From CAWAND01 sp963727915 (GTDB taxonomy: Bacteria; Chloroflexota; Anaerolineae; Anaerolineales; E44-bin32): a stretch of 64,000 nucleotides of DNA. The stretch spans positions 992,001 through 1,056,000 of the forward strand of contig CAVSID010000001.1 in NCBI GenBank assembly GCA_963727915.1, read 5' to 3'. Each line of letters opens with the position of its first letter. The first letter of the stretch is position 1. This document shows, one piece after another, positions 7,888 to 18,119 of this stretch. Made by a program: the position numbers and the translations under genes. The notes beneath the pieces are model-generated. The model was not told the origin of the DNA. It saw only the letters and a program-made list of their open reading frames with translations, and ran no database searches.

Positions 7888-10045
7888 TTAGGGTCGGGTC
7901 ATCCCCGTCGTGCTCCCCCCGAGATCTTTGATGGAGTCATACAGAATCTGCATGATGTACTTGCCGTTGTGGGCGAATGCCCCGGGATCCTTCTGGACCC
8001 ACTGCAGGTTGTAGGCAGCTCGGAGCAGGCGGGGCGACCAACTGGCATAGCTGTTGCCGGCGTTGGCCTCGTCCGGATCGATGGTGCCGTTCCCGTTTGT
8101 GTCAGCGAAGAAGTATGGGTAGGCATCCGGGTTGTAGGCGATAGGTGCATTGAGGCGGGAGGCGGCGTAGGCTTGGATCGCAGTGTACAGCGCGTCCTTC
8201 ATGGTGGCGACTTCTTGCCCAATCCCCTCCGTAGCGTTGCCGTCACCGTCGTAGTCGATGCCTTCCGAGCTGCTGGCCCGAATGGTCATGGTCGAGGCCA
8301 CATCCGTGATGCCGTTGTGGCACCCGGCACACTTGTCAACCTGGACCTCGAGCGTGTGTGCGTCGTGGCAGGCGACGCAGCTGTTCATCGAGGCCACGTG
8401 CTGGAAGCGGCCGTTGTAGCTCTTGCCAGCGTACTCATAGGCGCCCTTGGCATCATCGCCAAAAAGCGTTGCCCCGGCGGCGAAATAATGGGAGTTGATG
8501 AACCGAAGCTGGTCGGAGACTTGATCGTCACTGGCCCCCGAATTGGTGATCGCCTGATTGACACTCACCGTCGATTCTCGCCCTTGGTGACAGGCGATGC
8601 ACAAGTTTGCGTCGGTGTTTTCGAACCCGAGCTGCGCTCCGCTGGGGAAGCTGATGGTTTCGGGGGCATAGCGCGTGAACTCAGGCATGGCATTGTGGCA
8701 GTTGGCGCACTGCATGCCGTTGGAAACCGGCTGGTTGATGCTTACTCCCTGTTCGAGGAACAGCGGCAAGCCTTCGGCGCTGTGGCAGCGGCTGCACGAA
8801 CCCGGGACTTCGCCGTCGGCATCCCAGTGTCGGAATGCCTCTTCCGATCCGGCGAAGTGTCCCGCATCGATGCGGTGCGTGCCGGCCATGTCGACGGGGT
8901 TCTTCACGGCACTGTTCAGATCATCGATCGAGTCGGTGAGCAGCTCGATCACGTACTTCCCATTGTGGGCAAACGCGCCCGGGATCCTTGAGTGAGAACT
9001 GATAGTTGTAGGTGGCCTTGACAAGCCTGGGGGTCCAGGACTTGAAGGCATTTGGCACCTGTGCCTCGTCCGTATCCACTATGCCGTTACCGTTGGTGTC
9101 GACGAAGAAGTACGGGTAGCTGCTCCCGTCGTAAGCGATCGGGCTCTCGGCCACCTGAGCTGGCATAGACCTGGATGGCAGCGTACAGCTTCTCCTGCAG
9201 CCCTTGCAGTTCCATGGCAATGCCTTCGGTCACATTGCCGTCGCCATCGTAATCCTCTAGTGAACCATTCATGCGGATGTTCTTGGTGTCGTCCGCCGTG
9301 GCGACATTGGTGTGGCAGGTGCTGCATGTATCCAGCCGTAGCTCGAGCGAGTGCATGTCATGGCAGGTGACACAGCTGTCCACACCATCAACATGGGCGA
9401 AGTTGACGTCGTAGGATTTGCCTTCGTACTGGTACCCGCCCTCCGCCATGGCGCCGTACTTAGTCGCCCCGGCGGCGAGGTAGTGGACGTTGATGAAACC
9501 CAAGTCTGGGCTGACGTGTCGTCGCCAACCCCGACTTTGTCCAGGGCGGCATTGACGCTGACCGTGGATTCGCGCCCTTGATGACACTGCATGCAACGCG
9601 CCTCGGGGCCGAGCCCGGTGATCTCCAGGCCGGAGGGCATGCTGACGCTGGTCATGGCGCGAGTGGCGTCATTGTGGCAGGCCACACAGGTGATTACCGT
9701 CCCAATGGGTGCTGCGTTGTCAACTGCACCGGCAGCAGTGCCGTCGATCCCAAGGAAATCCTGGTAACCAGGCGTGCTATGGCACTTGGCACACGTCGTG
9801 GGAATCTCGGCGGGGTCGTCCTCATTCCAGTGGTTGAAGGCTACGGCAGCAGAGTCCGCGTGGGCAGAGCTGCTCCACTTATCGAGAAAAGGGACCTCTA
9901 CCGGGGCTTCCGAACTTGCCGGGGCCTCGACAGTCTCGCGAATCACGATTGGTGTGGGTGTCTTACCGGTGCCGCACGCCGACAGAGCGAGCAGGACTCC
10001 AATGGCCAGTCCCCCGATCACGAGAAGATGTCGCTTTCGAACCAT
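7888..10045 (-). CDS. Decahaem c-type cytochrome lipoprotein with internal duplication (frameshifted)
   Basis: About 719 residues once three shifts (near 9510, 9150 and 9000) are corrected. The ATG at 10045 has AAGGAG upstream. A lipoprotein signal (VLLALSACG) places it outside the membrane. The mature protein is two homologous halves of about 340 residues. Half 1 haem motifs are CAKCH, CVACH, CMQCH, CVTCH and CSTCH. Half 2 has CSRCH, CANCH, CIACH, CVACH and CAGCH. Each half also has CHQGRESTVSVN and EF-hand-like DYDGDGN and DTNGNG segments. It is likely an electron-transfer or extracellular reductase protein. It is the last gene of the large minus-strand redox block. Substrate unknown. Confidence 0.85.
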
Positions 10046-10154
10046 GTATGCGCTCCTTGTCACAAGAAAGACTTGTCGGGCACTCGGACAACATGCCGCT
10101 TGGTCCCGAGTGCCCTCGGTGCAAACGCAAAGCCGGGTTAGGCCGAGCTCGAAA

Positions 10155-10596
10155 TCAACTCATTAGATCCCCTACCTCGACTGGCTCCTGGGTCTGACTT
10201 GGTCCCTCCCGGATCAGTGCCCTTTGAGGGTCGGGAAGCAAGGCCAATACCGCCGGCAGGTCGCTCAGGATGCGCTGGAGCGAGAGGGATTGGCCGATCT
10301 TGGGCACCTCTGATCCATAATGATGACCGACGGCCGTGCTCCGGCCACCTGCTGCAGGCACTCCCCTTCCGCCGGGCGCAATCTCAGGCCTTCGACCTTC
10401 TCAGAGTACTGAGGCGATTGGCTGTGTCGTCTGCGAACAACGAATGGCCGGCGACATTTACAATGCACGTGGGCTGCACGGTCAACGACCCCGCCGCACG
10501 GCAGAAGCCCTCCTGCATCAAGGCTAGGTTGAGTTGTCCAAGGCTTTCCCCACTCATGAACGCTATTCCCGGCTGACCCGTTCGGTGGATTTCCAC
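10155..10596 (-). CDS. Small receiver-like protein (frameshifted, uncertain)
   Basis: Three short overlapping frames on the minus strand join into one plausible protein of about 130-145 residues. The first gives a segment around TCIVNVAGHSLFADDTANRL. The second gives VEGLRLRPAEGE and ARPSVIIMDQ. The third gives EVPKIGQSLSLQRILSDL and ends in VEVGDLMS. The strand-helix pattern with VIIMD recalls a degenerate receiver domain. It lies between the response regulator and the decahaem gene on the same strand. The individual frames are too short to trust alone, so this call rests on their continuity. The exact start is not determined. Confidence 0.4.
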
Positions 10597-10637
10597 ACGA
10601 CGAGCCCTACCCCTGCAAGCGGGTTTGCGACGATTAG

Positions 10638-11301
10638 CTACGTAGCGGCCGCGTCCGGTGTGGTCTCGATGGACGCCTCAACCAGCCCGTTTTGGAGCGC
10701 GTGGCTGACGGCTTCGGTGCGATTCTGCACATCCAGCTTCTGCAGGATGTTCTTCATGTGGTATTTGACGGTGTTCTCGCTGATCGAGAGCTTGTCTGCA
10801 ATGGTCCTGTTGGCCATCCCCTTTGAGACCAGACCCAGCACTTCCAGTTCGCGATCGGAAAGGTCGAGGCAGAGTCTTGCTCGAATCATGGTGTGGCGTA
10901 GCCAGCCGAGACATTAGCCGGCCGGCGGTTTTGCGGGTCATTGGGGCTTCGCCGTGCTCGAGCCCGCTCAGTAATTCGAGAAACTCCTGGGAGTTGAGAT
11001 CTTTGAGCAAGTAGCCGCTGGCTCCAGCCTGGATCGCTGCCATGAGGTCGTCATCGTCGTCCGATACGGTCAGGATGACCACCTTGACGTCGGGATGTTC
11101 AAGCCTGATTTGCTTCAAGGCCTCAAGGCCGCTCATGCCTGGCATGGTGAGATCCAGCAGGACGAGGTCGGGGGCCGAGTTCCGAATCGCCTCCAGGATG
11201 TCCTTGCCGGTGCCTGCCTCGGCGACGACATCGAAGCCAGCCGCCTCCAACAGACTGACAATGCCGTCCCTAAAAAGGGAGTGATCATCGGCGACCATCA
11301 C
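10638..11301 (-). CDS. NarL/FixJ-type response regulator (frameshifted)
   Basis: About 220 residues with one shift in the linker near 10880. The receiver domain shows VADDHSLFRDG, the phospho-acceptor in LVLLDLTMPG, and YLLKDLNSQE. The LuxR-type HTH is in the second frame (LSDRELEVLGLVSKGMANR... to QNRTEAVSHAL). The start is either GTG 11301 or ATG 11298, 12-15 bases after the stop of the kinase upstream. It is the obvious partner of the CXXCH-containing kinase, and the pair sits inside the cytochrome block. Confidence 0.88.
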
Positions 11302-11312
11302 GCGAGTTCATA

Positions 11313-12794
11313 TCAAAACTCCTCTGGCTGCGACTTCATGTCTAAGGTGACCGTAACCCGTGTTCCTTGACCAGGGCGACTGGACAAGTCGAGATGTCCC
11401 CCGATCTCATCAGCTCGCTCTTGCATCGTGCTCAGCCCAAAATGGGACGGCTCGAGCATGGGGACCTTGGTCTCATCGAAACCCCGGCCGTCGTCGGCGA
11501 TGGTCAACCTCAGGGCCCCATCGTCCATTGCCAAGTCGATGTCCACACTTCCCGCGTCGGCGTGCCGTCGGATATTGGACAGCGCCTCCTGAAGGATTTG
11601 GATCAACTGGAGCTCCGACTCAGGAGGCAGCTTGACGTTTCCGGATCTGGGATCGATGTGAACGTGGACGTCTAGGTCTGTCAGGCGCTGAAACTGTTCA
11701 ACATAGGTCTGGATGGCCGTCCCAAGTCCTTCGCCGGTCTGGCTGGCGAGCTTGAGGCCGACGATGGCTTCGCGCACATCGGTGAAAAGGGCCCGGGCGG
11801 CTTCGCCCAATTGCTCCAATTGGGTCTGCGCAGCGGCCGACTGGTTGTTCTTCACCAGCAAACTGACGGCCATGACCTTGGTGTTGACATATCCCAACAG
11901 CTGGGCAAGACCGTCATGCAATTCCCGGGCGATACGTTCGCGTTCATCGGCAATAGCCTGTTGCCGGACCTGACTCCGCTGTTCGTTTTCGGCGGTCAGC
12001 CGCTCGAGATTGCGTGCCATGGTGTTGAAGGCCCCGGCCAGGTGGTCGAGTTCATCGGCTGGGGCTAGGCTCTCCGGCAATCGGGCGCTAAAGTCGCCGG
12101 CGGCGAACTTCTTGAGGGCGGGCTCGAAGCGTTCGATTCGCCCGACGACCAGTCGGTGTGTGAGGCCGAACACCCCCAAACTCACGAAAAGCGTAGCCAG
12201 GACGGAGACACCCAGGTTGATCTTCAGATCACCCAGCAGCCGGGATTGCGTGCTGGCGACGGAGATGTCGATGAGCAGCATCCCCAAGTGGTTCAACTGG
12301 CTCCCGTGGCAGGGGGTGCACTCAGGTCCGTTGACAATCGGGGATGAGACACGCAAGACGCCTGGCTCTTGAGCCAACTGGGCCGTCAACGGCCGCTGAT
12401 CCGGGGCAATCCGATGGCAGTCGACGCACCCAGTGGCAGTTTGGGGCAGGACCATGCCAACCATGTCCGGATCGCTGGAAGCTGCCACCTCTCCATCCAG
12501 CCCGATGATTTCCACGCGCTGCACGTTCTGGCTCTGGCGCACGTCGGACAGGATTTCCAAAAGCCGGGCGGGCTCGTTGCGGACCATGGCATGCCGCAGG
12601 CTCCCCAACGTGACTTGGCCCAACTCTTCGACCCCTGCGCCGATCTGCTCCTCCATCAACATATTGGCGCGCCAATAGCTGAGAAGCGACAAACCGGTCA
12701 AGATGACCAAGACGGGCAGGGCCACGCCGACGGCGACCTTGAGCCGCAGCGTTGTGGGCAGTTTTGTCGAGGAGTTGTCGGCTATCGATGTCAT
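11313..12794 (-). CDS. Sensor histidine kinase with two CXXCH haem-binding motifs in its sensor domain
   Basis: 493 residues, intact. TM1 is near residues 20-40 (VAVGVALPVLVILTGLSLL). The exported sensor domain carries CVDCH and CTPCH, so it is predicted to bind c-type haem. TM2 is near residue 200, followed by HAMP (about residues 215-270). The HisKA_3 box is ERERIARELHDGLAQLLG and the ATPase G-box is IADDGRGFDE. The layout resembles NarX-family kinases, but the periplasmic haem motifs point to redox, oxygen or NO sensing. It is downstream of the Rieske/cytochrome b operon and upstream of its regulator, so sensing of respiratory-chain state is a reasonable inference. Confidence 0.9.
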   Translation of the reverse strand: MTSIADNSSTKLPTTLRLKVAVGVALPVLVILTGLSLLSYWRANMLMEEQIGAGVEELGQVTLGSLRHAMVRNEPARLLEILSDVRQSQNVQRVEIIGLDGEVAASSDPDMVGMVLPQTATGCVDCHRIAPDQRPLTAQLAQEPGVLRVSSPIVNGPECTPCHGSQLNHLGMLLIDISVASTQSRLLGDLKINLGVSVLATLFVSLGVFGLTHRLVVGRIERFEPALKKFAAGDFSARLPESLAPADELDHLAGAFNTMARNLERLTAENEQRSQVRQQAIADERERIARELHDGLAQLLGYVNTKVMAVSLLVKNNQSAAAQTQLEQLGEAARALFTDVREAIVGLKLASQTGEGLGTAIQTYVEQFQRLTDLDVHVHIDPRSGNVKLPPESELQLIQILQEALSNIRRHADAGSVDIDLAMDDGALRLTIADDGRGFDETKVPMLEPSHFGLSTMQERADEIGGHLDLSSRPGQGTRVTVTLDMKSQPEEF

Positions 12795-12840
12795 CTTACA
12801 CTCAACTCCCAGGCCAGAAACGCCTGGCCATGCACGAAGC

Positions 12841-14946
12841 CTAGTTGTTGGGCGCCCCAGCGGCGATCCAATCCAGAATCGGCTGAATGACGGAGTCCGA
12901 CAGTTTGCCCGTGGGAGGCATGACTTTCCCCTCCGTCTGTATCCCCTGGAGTTTCTGCGCCAGGAGACTGTTGTCTACATCGCCTGCTACGACCACCGGA
13001 CCGTTGTCACCTGTGCTCATCACGGTCTCGTAGCTGCTGGAATCCCACCCCCCATCCGTACCGTGGCAGAAGACACAGCGTTGCTGGAACACAGGCAGGA
13101 CGTCCCGCGTGAACGAGGGTTCGGTGGATGCACCCGGCGTGGTCGGAGGCAGTGAGCGGATGTAGGTAACCAGCTGCTGAATCTGCTCCGATGTGAGAAT
13201 TTCGCCCCAACCGATCATTGCCGTCTGTTTGTGGCCGAGATTGATCGAGTTCGAAGAGCTGCTGATCCGTCCGGCTCTGTTGGAAGGACGGATCGGCCAA
13301 GGCGGGCCCAACCCCGCCCTGCCCCTGGCTGCCGTGGCATTGGGAGCACAGATCGATGTACACGTCGGCCCCGTTCAGGGCCACCGCCCCGGATGCCACA
13401 TCTGGCGGGAGCTCGACCGGAGGATTGGCCTGCCACGAGCGGATATAGGCGACGATCGAGCTGATCTGATCGTCGTCAAGCGGCCCCCCGTAGGCTGAGC
13501 CAAAGGGCGACATGCCGAAATTGGGCTGTCCCTGGGAGATAATCGATTTGAGGGTGGTGTCGTCGCGTGTCTTCAGGTATTCGGCGGAACTGATGGGGGC
13601 GATGATGTCCCCGGCGCGAGTTGGATTGGGCCCGCCCTCACCGAAATCTCCGTGACAAGGAGAGCAGTTCTCTGCGAAAAGCTGTTGGCCCAGCTCCGGT
13701 CCCGTGCCGCGGGCCGCCTCCAGCGTGTAAGAGACCAGCGCATCGAGCTGCTGGCTGGTGAGGACAGAGCCCCACACCGGCATGGTCTGGTGCGGCCCGC
13801 CCTGCAAGATGACCTGGCGCGCTTCTTCCACGTCCTTCGCCAGCGGAACAAGCCCACCGTGACAGTCTGAGCAGTACTGCCGGAACAGGCCCTCAGCGTC
13901 GGGGGTGCCGAGCGGATCGATCACGAATTTCGCCAGCAAATCAACATCGGATTCGGGCAATCGGCCCTTCCAGGGGGGCATCGTAAGGTGCATCCCACCC
14001 TTGGCGATGATGTCCCGCAGATCGGATTCGGATCCGGCGAAGGCCACCGACCGGCCGTGACACCCCGAGCAGTCTACGCTGAACAGTCGCTGTCCATCGG
14101 GGGCGATCAAGAAGTTCAGTAGGGCGGTGCGGTCTTCGGCGTTCAGTGTCTGGCTGAAGTCGGGAAGGTCGACGCCTTCGTGGGGAGCAAAAGCACTGCT
14201 CGAACTCAAGGGCGGCCTTGAGCTGCGTCGGATCGCCGGCCACGAGATCGGAGACAACGTGACACTCGGCGCAATTATCGTGTGAAGAGTTGGCTGCCCT
14301 TGGGGGAGAGGATGAAGCCGGCCAGGGCGTCGATCTCGTCCGTGCTGAGATCCCCGCTCCAGGCAGGCATGCCTTGTCCATGTACGCCTTGAGCGATGAC
14401 GGAGTGCAAGTTGGTGCCAGGCGGAACGTCAATCTTGGCGCCATGGCACGGGGCACAGTTGGCGGTGTAGAGCGCCGCCACAGGATCTCCTTGAGATGTC
14501 TCGACCGGCGGTGGCGCTTCTCGAACCGCTTGGATTGTTAGAAAGGCTACTCCAACCACAACCAGGCCGGTGGCGCCGGTCACCAATGGCCGGCTGAAGA
14601 AATGGCGTTGCTTGGTGCGGTCGATGAACGGCAAAGCGAGCAAGGCAAGGACGACGATGGTCGGAATGGCGATCACACCCAGGACTTCGAGTTTCCCCGG
14701 GAAGTACTTGAGCAGTTGAAACAGGAACAAGAAGTACCATTCAGGGCGCGGCGTGTAAGTGGTGTCGGCTGGATTGGCGCGGGCCTCAAGGGGCGCACCC
14801 AAGAAATAGGCCAGGGCGATGAGGCCACCCAAGATGATCAGAGAGACAAGGGCGTCCTTGAACAAGATGTCGGGGAAGAAGGGCGACCCTTTGGCTTTGG
14901 CCTCGTGATAGCTCTCCAGGTACTCTTGTTTGTCTTGTTCGTTCAC
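12841..14946 (-). CDS. Cytochrome b6f-type subunit IV fused to seven mono-haem cytochrome c domains (frameshifted)
   Basis: About 701 residues after correcting three shifts (near 14280, 14210 and 13270). The N-terminal ~150 residues are subunit IV (C-terminal half of cytochrome b) with the Qo-site motif PEWY in PRPEWYFLFLFQLLKYFP and three TM helices. Seven c-type haem motifs follow: CAPCH, CAECH, CSGCH, CSDCH, CSPCH, CSQCH and CVFCH. Most are followed by a Met ligand candidate such as GMPAW, TMPPW, TMPVW or GMSPF. The second domain shows no clear Met. The usual fusion partner is one or two haems. It acts with the Rieske and cytochrome b6 genes directly upstream as a quinol-oxidising complex. 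Confidence 0.87.
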
Positions 14947-14949
14947 GCT

Positions 14950-15609
14950 CTACTCTCCACGATGGGGTACCGCACTAATCCCGATCCGAATGACCAGGTA
15001 CAGATGAAGCCCCAGCAGGCCCATCAATGCCACGGGCAGAAACCACACATGCCCGCCGTAGAAGCGGGCCAGGGTGACTGCCGAGAGGTCATCGCCTCCG
15101 CGAAGCAACCTGAGGATGCTGTCGCCGATGATCGGTGTGACCTGAGCGATCCGTGTGCCGACCGTCGTTGCCCAGTAGGCCTTTTGGTCCCACGGCAAAA
15201 GGTAGCCGGTGAAGCCGAATCCCAGAACGACCAGGAGCAGACCCACCCCGGTGAACCAAGTCATCTCGCGCGGGAACTTGTATGAGCCATAGAGAATGAC
15301 GCGGATCATATGGATCACAGCCAGGACCACCATGGCGCTGGCTCCCCAGTGATGGAGACCCCGGATAAGCCATCCGGCAGGAAGCTGGCTGGTGATGTAC
15401 TGCACGCTGTCGTAGGCGTGGTCGGGTGTCGGTACGTAATAGATCGTCAGGAGAATGCCGGTGACGATCTGATTCACAGCCACGAACAGGGTGGCGCTGC
15501 CCAGTGTGTAGAGCCAGTTGACCTTGGGGATCTTGCGCAGGAAGATCATCTCCCAGATCCCGCGCCAGCCGACACGTTCGTCAAGCCAATCCATGACGCT
15601 GGATGCCAT
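14950..15609 (-). CDS. petB: Cytochrome b6 (N-terminal cytochrome b subunit)
   Basis: 220 residues from ATG 15609, which lies one base after the Rieske stop. Four TM helices and the two haem-b histidine pairs are visible (GLHHWGASAMVVLAVIHMIR and GGHVWFLPVALMGLLGLHLY). FPREMTWFTG and GYLLPWDQKAYWATTVGT are characteristic of cytochrome b. At the position where cytochrome b6 carries the Cys for the extra haem c_i (YCLGG-like), this protein has YTLGS, so haem c_i is probably absent. It forms the membrane core with the downstream subunit IV fusion. Confidence 0.93.
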   Translation of the reverse strand: MASSVMDWLDERVGWRGIWEMIFLRKIPKVNWLYTLGSATLFVAVNQIVTGILLTIYYVPTPDHAYDSVQYITSQLPAGWLIRGLHHWGASAMVVLAVIHMIRVILYGSYKFPREMTWFTGVGLLLVVLGFGFTGYLLPWDQKAYWATTVGTRIAQVTPIIGDSILRLLRGGDDLSAVTLARFYGGHVWFLPVALMGLLGLHLYLVIRIGISAVPHRGE

Positions 15610-15610
15610 C

Positions 15611-16099
15611 TCAGCCTCCCAGGATCTGCATCTCGTCACCGTCGACCCGGACCTCGTAACGATTGAGGGCGCGCGGCGGAGGCCCGGAGATGACGTTGCC
15701 CTGACGGTCGAATTGCCCGTTATGGCAGGGGCAGAAGAAGCGGTCTTCATCGGCTATCCAGCGCACTCGGCAGCCTAGATGGGTGCACACGTTCGACATG
15801 GCGATGAAATCCCGGCCGTCTTCGGTCAGGACGTAGACGCTGATTTCCTCCTGGTTGACAATCCAGCCAGCTCGACGCTCGATGGTTGCACGGAAAAGAG
15901 TCGGTGTGCCGAGCTCGACCTTGGACGTCGACCCCAAGGGGATCCAGTTCTTTTCGGTCGCTTTCTGGAGCGCCGGTGAGATGAGGTAGGCGATCCCCGG
16001 AATGGCATACGCTAAGCCGATAAGCCCGCCTATGGCCCAGGTTGCCAGGCTGAGGAACTGTCGCCGTGGCATGCTCTTCTCATTTGCCGGAAAGCCCAT
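15611..16099 (-). CDS. Rieske [2Fe-2S] iron-sulfur protein of a bc-type complex
   Basis: 162 residues. A Tat-like N terminus (PRRQFLSLATWAIGG) leads into one TM anchor. The cluster-binding boxes are CTHLGC (about residue 104) and CPCHNGQF (about residue 122), and SGPPPRAL follows, as in QcrA/PetC. It is the first gene of the Rieske-cytochrome b6-subunit IV/c operon. The next start follows its stop by one base. An FNR-like palindrome sits about 60 bases upstream. Confidence 0.95.
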   Translation of the reverse strand: MGFPANEKSMPRRQFLSLATWAIGGLIGLAYAIPGIAYLISPALQKATEKNWIPLGSTSKVELGTPTLFRATIERRAGWIVNQEEISVYVLTEDGRDFIAMSNVCTHLGCRVRWIADEDRFFCPCHNGQFDRQGNVISGPPPRALNRYEVRVDGDEMQILGG

Positions 16100-16406
16100 G
16101 CATCCCTCCCGTGATCAAACAACCGAAATCCGGCATGGCCGGTCGATCAAACCACTGATCAATATCAGTTGAATTGGGTCTGGCGCACAGTGGCAGAGGT
16201 GTGGAGGCTGGGATGCCTGTGGCCGGATCGCCTACTCAGAAGCATTGTCCGCAGCCCGCACGAGGCCGGGGACACCCCGGAGCCTACCTAACATACCTGT
16301 TCGTTCGAGTAGGTCGTCAGTGGCAGATGTCCCAGATTTGGCGTGATCAATGGCAAATCGAAAGATCCATGCTGCGCAGACGCCACCCTACCGACCAGTC
16401 TAGCGG
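16100..16406 (-). other. Intergenic region upstream of the Rieske operon
   Basis: About 300 bases between the NapC-type gene and the Rieske gene. It holds the FNR-like palindrome at 16155-16168 and several TTTGATC repeats on the minus strand nearer the start codon. No gene or clear terminator is seen. Confidence 0.5.
16155..16168. promoter_or_regulatory. FNR/CRP-family-like operator ahead of the Rieske operon
   Basis: CTGAT-CAAT-ATCAG is a perfect palindrome whose core TGAT-N4-ATCA matches the FNR/DNR core. Its centre is about 62 bases upstream of the Rieske start codon, compatible with a -41.5 activator position if the leader is about 20 bases. A match of this length is expected about once by chance in 64 kb. 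The location ahead of a respiratory operon is what makes it credible. Confidence 0.4.
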
Positions 16407-18103
16407 CTAGTTCTCGGGAGCGCCAGCTTCAATCCACTGCCGGACCAGATCTAGTTCATCCTGTGTGAGCTGCGCATAGTGCGGCTTGTCGGCGGATTGC
16501 TTGGCGATCAGCAAGCTGCCTTCCGGATCCCCGGGGACAATGGCCGGTCCGCTGGCACCGCCGGCCAGGGCAGTTGCATATGTGGTCAGGTTCAGGCCCT
16601 GCACGCCGTCCGTGCCATGGCAGGCGCCACAGCGCTCGGACAACATGGGCCCGACCGCAGTCTCCCAGGTGATCGGGGCGTCGGGAGCCAACGTCGGGGC
16701 CGCGGGTGCCGGTGTAGGTAGCTGGGGCATTAGGATCTGCCTCAGCTCGGGGGCGTCGAAGCCGGCGAATTCCCAACTCTGGCCGTGACAGGCGCTGTTG
16801 GAACAGAAGGACGTGTTGCTGGTGCCGCCAGGGTCATCCGTCGAGTGGCAGTTGGCACACGTCCCGTCGAACGCGTCCCGATGGAGCGTGATCCAGTTGG
16901 TGTTCTTGTGCGTCTCGGGTTCTGGCCCGCGGTAGACCTCGATGTCGGCCGTCAGATCGCTTGGACCGGCAACGACAGGGATGGAGTGGCAAAGATTGCA
17001 CTCCAGGCGGATGGCCTCACCCTGGTCGTCCAGGTGTTTGCCGTCATGGCAGCGGAAGCATCCCGGCGTGTCCTCGTGGCCGACATTGTTGGGATGGCTG
17101 GTCCAGTCGGTCTTCTGATCCGGGAACACGCTCTGCTCGTACGTCTGGCGAAGCTGGTCGATCGCCTGGGGATGAGCGGCCTTGTTCTGGGCGTAGAAGT
17201 CAGGATAGGCCACTTGGTAGTAGTGGTCGAGGATGCGATGCTGTCCAGCCCAAGGCTGTAATGTTGGTAAGTCTGGTCGAGTGCATCAACGGCGCGCTGC
17301 TTGATTTCGGGGATGGTTGTCGAAATAAGACCCCGCGACAACAACTGGTCGACGCTTTCAGCCGGTGTGTAGACCAGATGAGTGATGCGGTTGTGGCAGG
17401 TGATGCAGTCCATCTCCTTCATGGCCGACGTATCGATGTCGGCCGGCGTGATATCGAGCCCGATCTCTTTATAGGTCGTGACTGTGCCGTCATCGGCCAC
17501 GACCTTGACGTAGGGGATATCCTGCTCCTCCGCGTCGGTGGGCAGGTAGTAGACCTGATTCTCGATATGCCAGTGGATCCCCTTGCCCAAGCCCTCGCGT
17601 TCGGTACCACCGCCGGTCTTGAGGTTTAGATAGATGGTGTAGGCTGTGTTGTTGACGTCGGTCCCATAATAGTTGATCTGCTTGAAGGTGTCGTCCGAGA
17701 ACTTCTCGGGCGAATGGCAGCGCTCGCAAGTCTCCCGGGCGGGCCGCAGGTCGGCGGCGACGATCGGGTACTCGTAGTTCTGGGAGATCGTGTCGATGAC
17801 GTGTTTGACGTCTCCGGCCTTGCGGGTGAAGCGGGTGGCGAAGAAGCCGCGGCCAATGTGGCATTCAACGCACTGGACGCGGGCGTGGGGCGACACCAGG
17901 TAGGCTGTGTATTCGGGCGGCATGGAATGGCAGGCTGTGCCGCAGAACTCTGATGAGTTGGTGTAGTCCCAACCGTAGATCGCGCCGGTCAGCAGGAGGA
18001 CGGTGAGGACACCCAGAAGTGCATAGGGCAAAACGCGCAGCCAGGTAGGGGTACCTTCTGGCGGAAAGAAGAACCTTCCCAGTCTCTGGAGTATCCGCTT
18101 CAT
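16407..18103 (-). CDS. NapC/NirT-type membrane-anchored nine-haem cytochrome c (frameshifted)
   Basis: About 565 residues after one shift near 17240. It has a short basic N terminus and one TM helix (ALLGVLTVLLLTGAIYG). A NapC-like domain follows with CGTACH (a CX3CH motif), CVECH, CERCH and CITCH, then CFRCH, CNLCH, CANCH and CSNSACH (CX4CH). A Pro-rich linker leads to a final domain with CGACH that ends in EAGAPEN. NapC/NirT proteins take electrons from quinol and pass them to periplasmic reductases. It is the third gene of a three-gene operon, starting 16 bases after the cytochrome b561-like gene. The terminal electron acceptor cannot be inferred. Confidence 0.87.
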
Positions 18104-18119
18104 TCCCGATCCACCTCAA

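Noticed and set aside
7969..8991. Plus-strand open frame of 340 codons antisense to the decahaem gene
   Set aside because: The opposite strand encodes ten CXXCH motifs in regular spacing; the antisense frame is a by-product.
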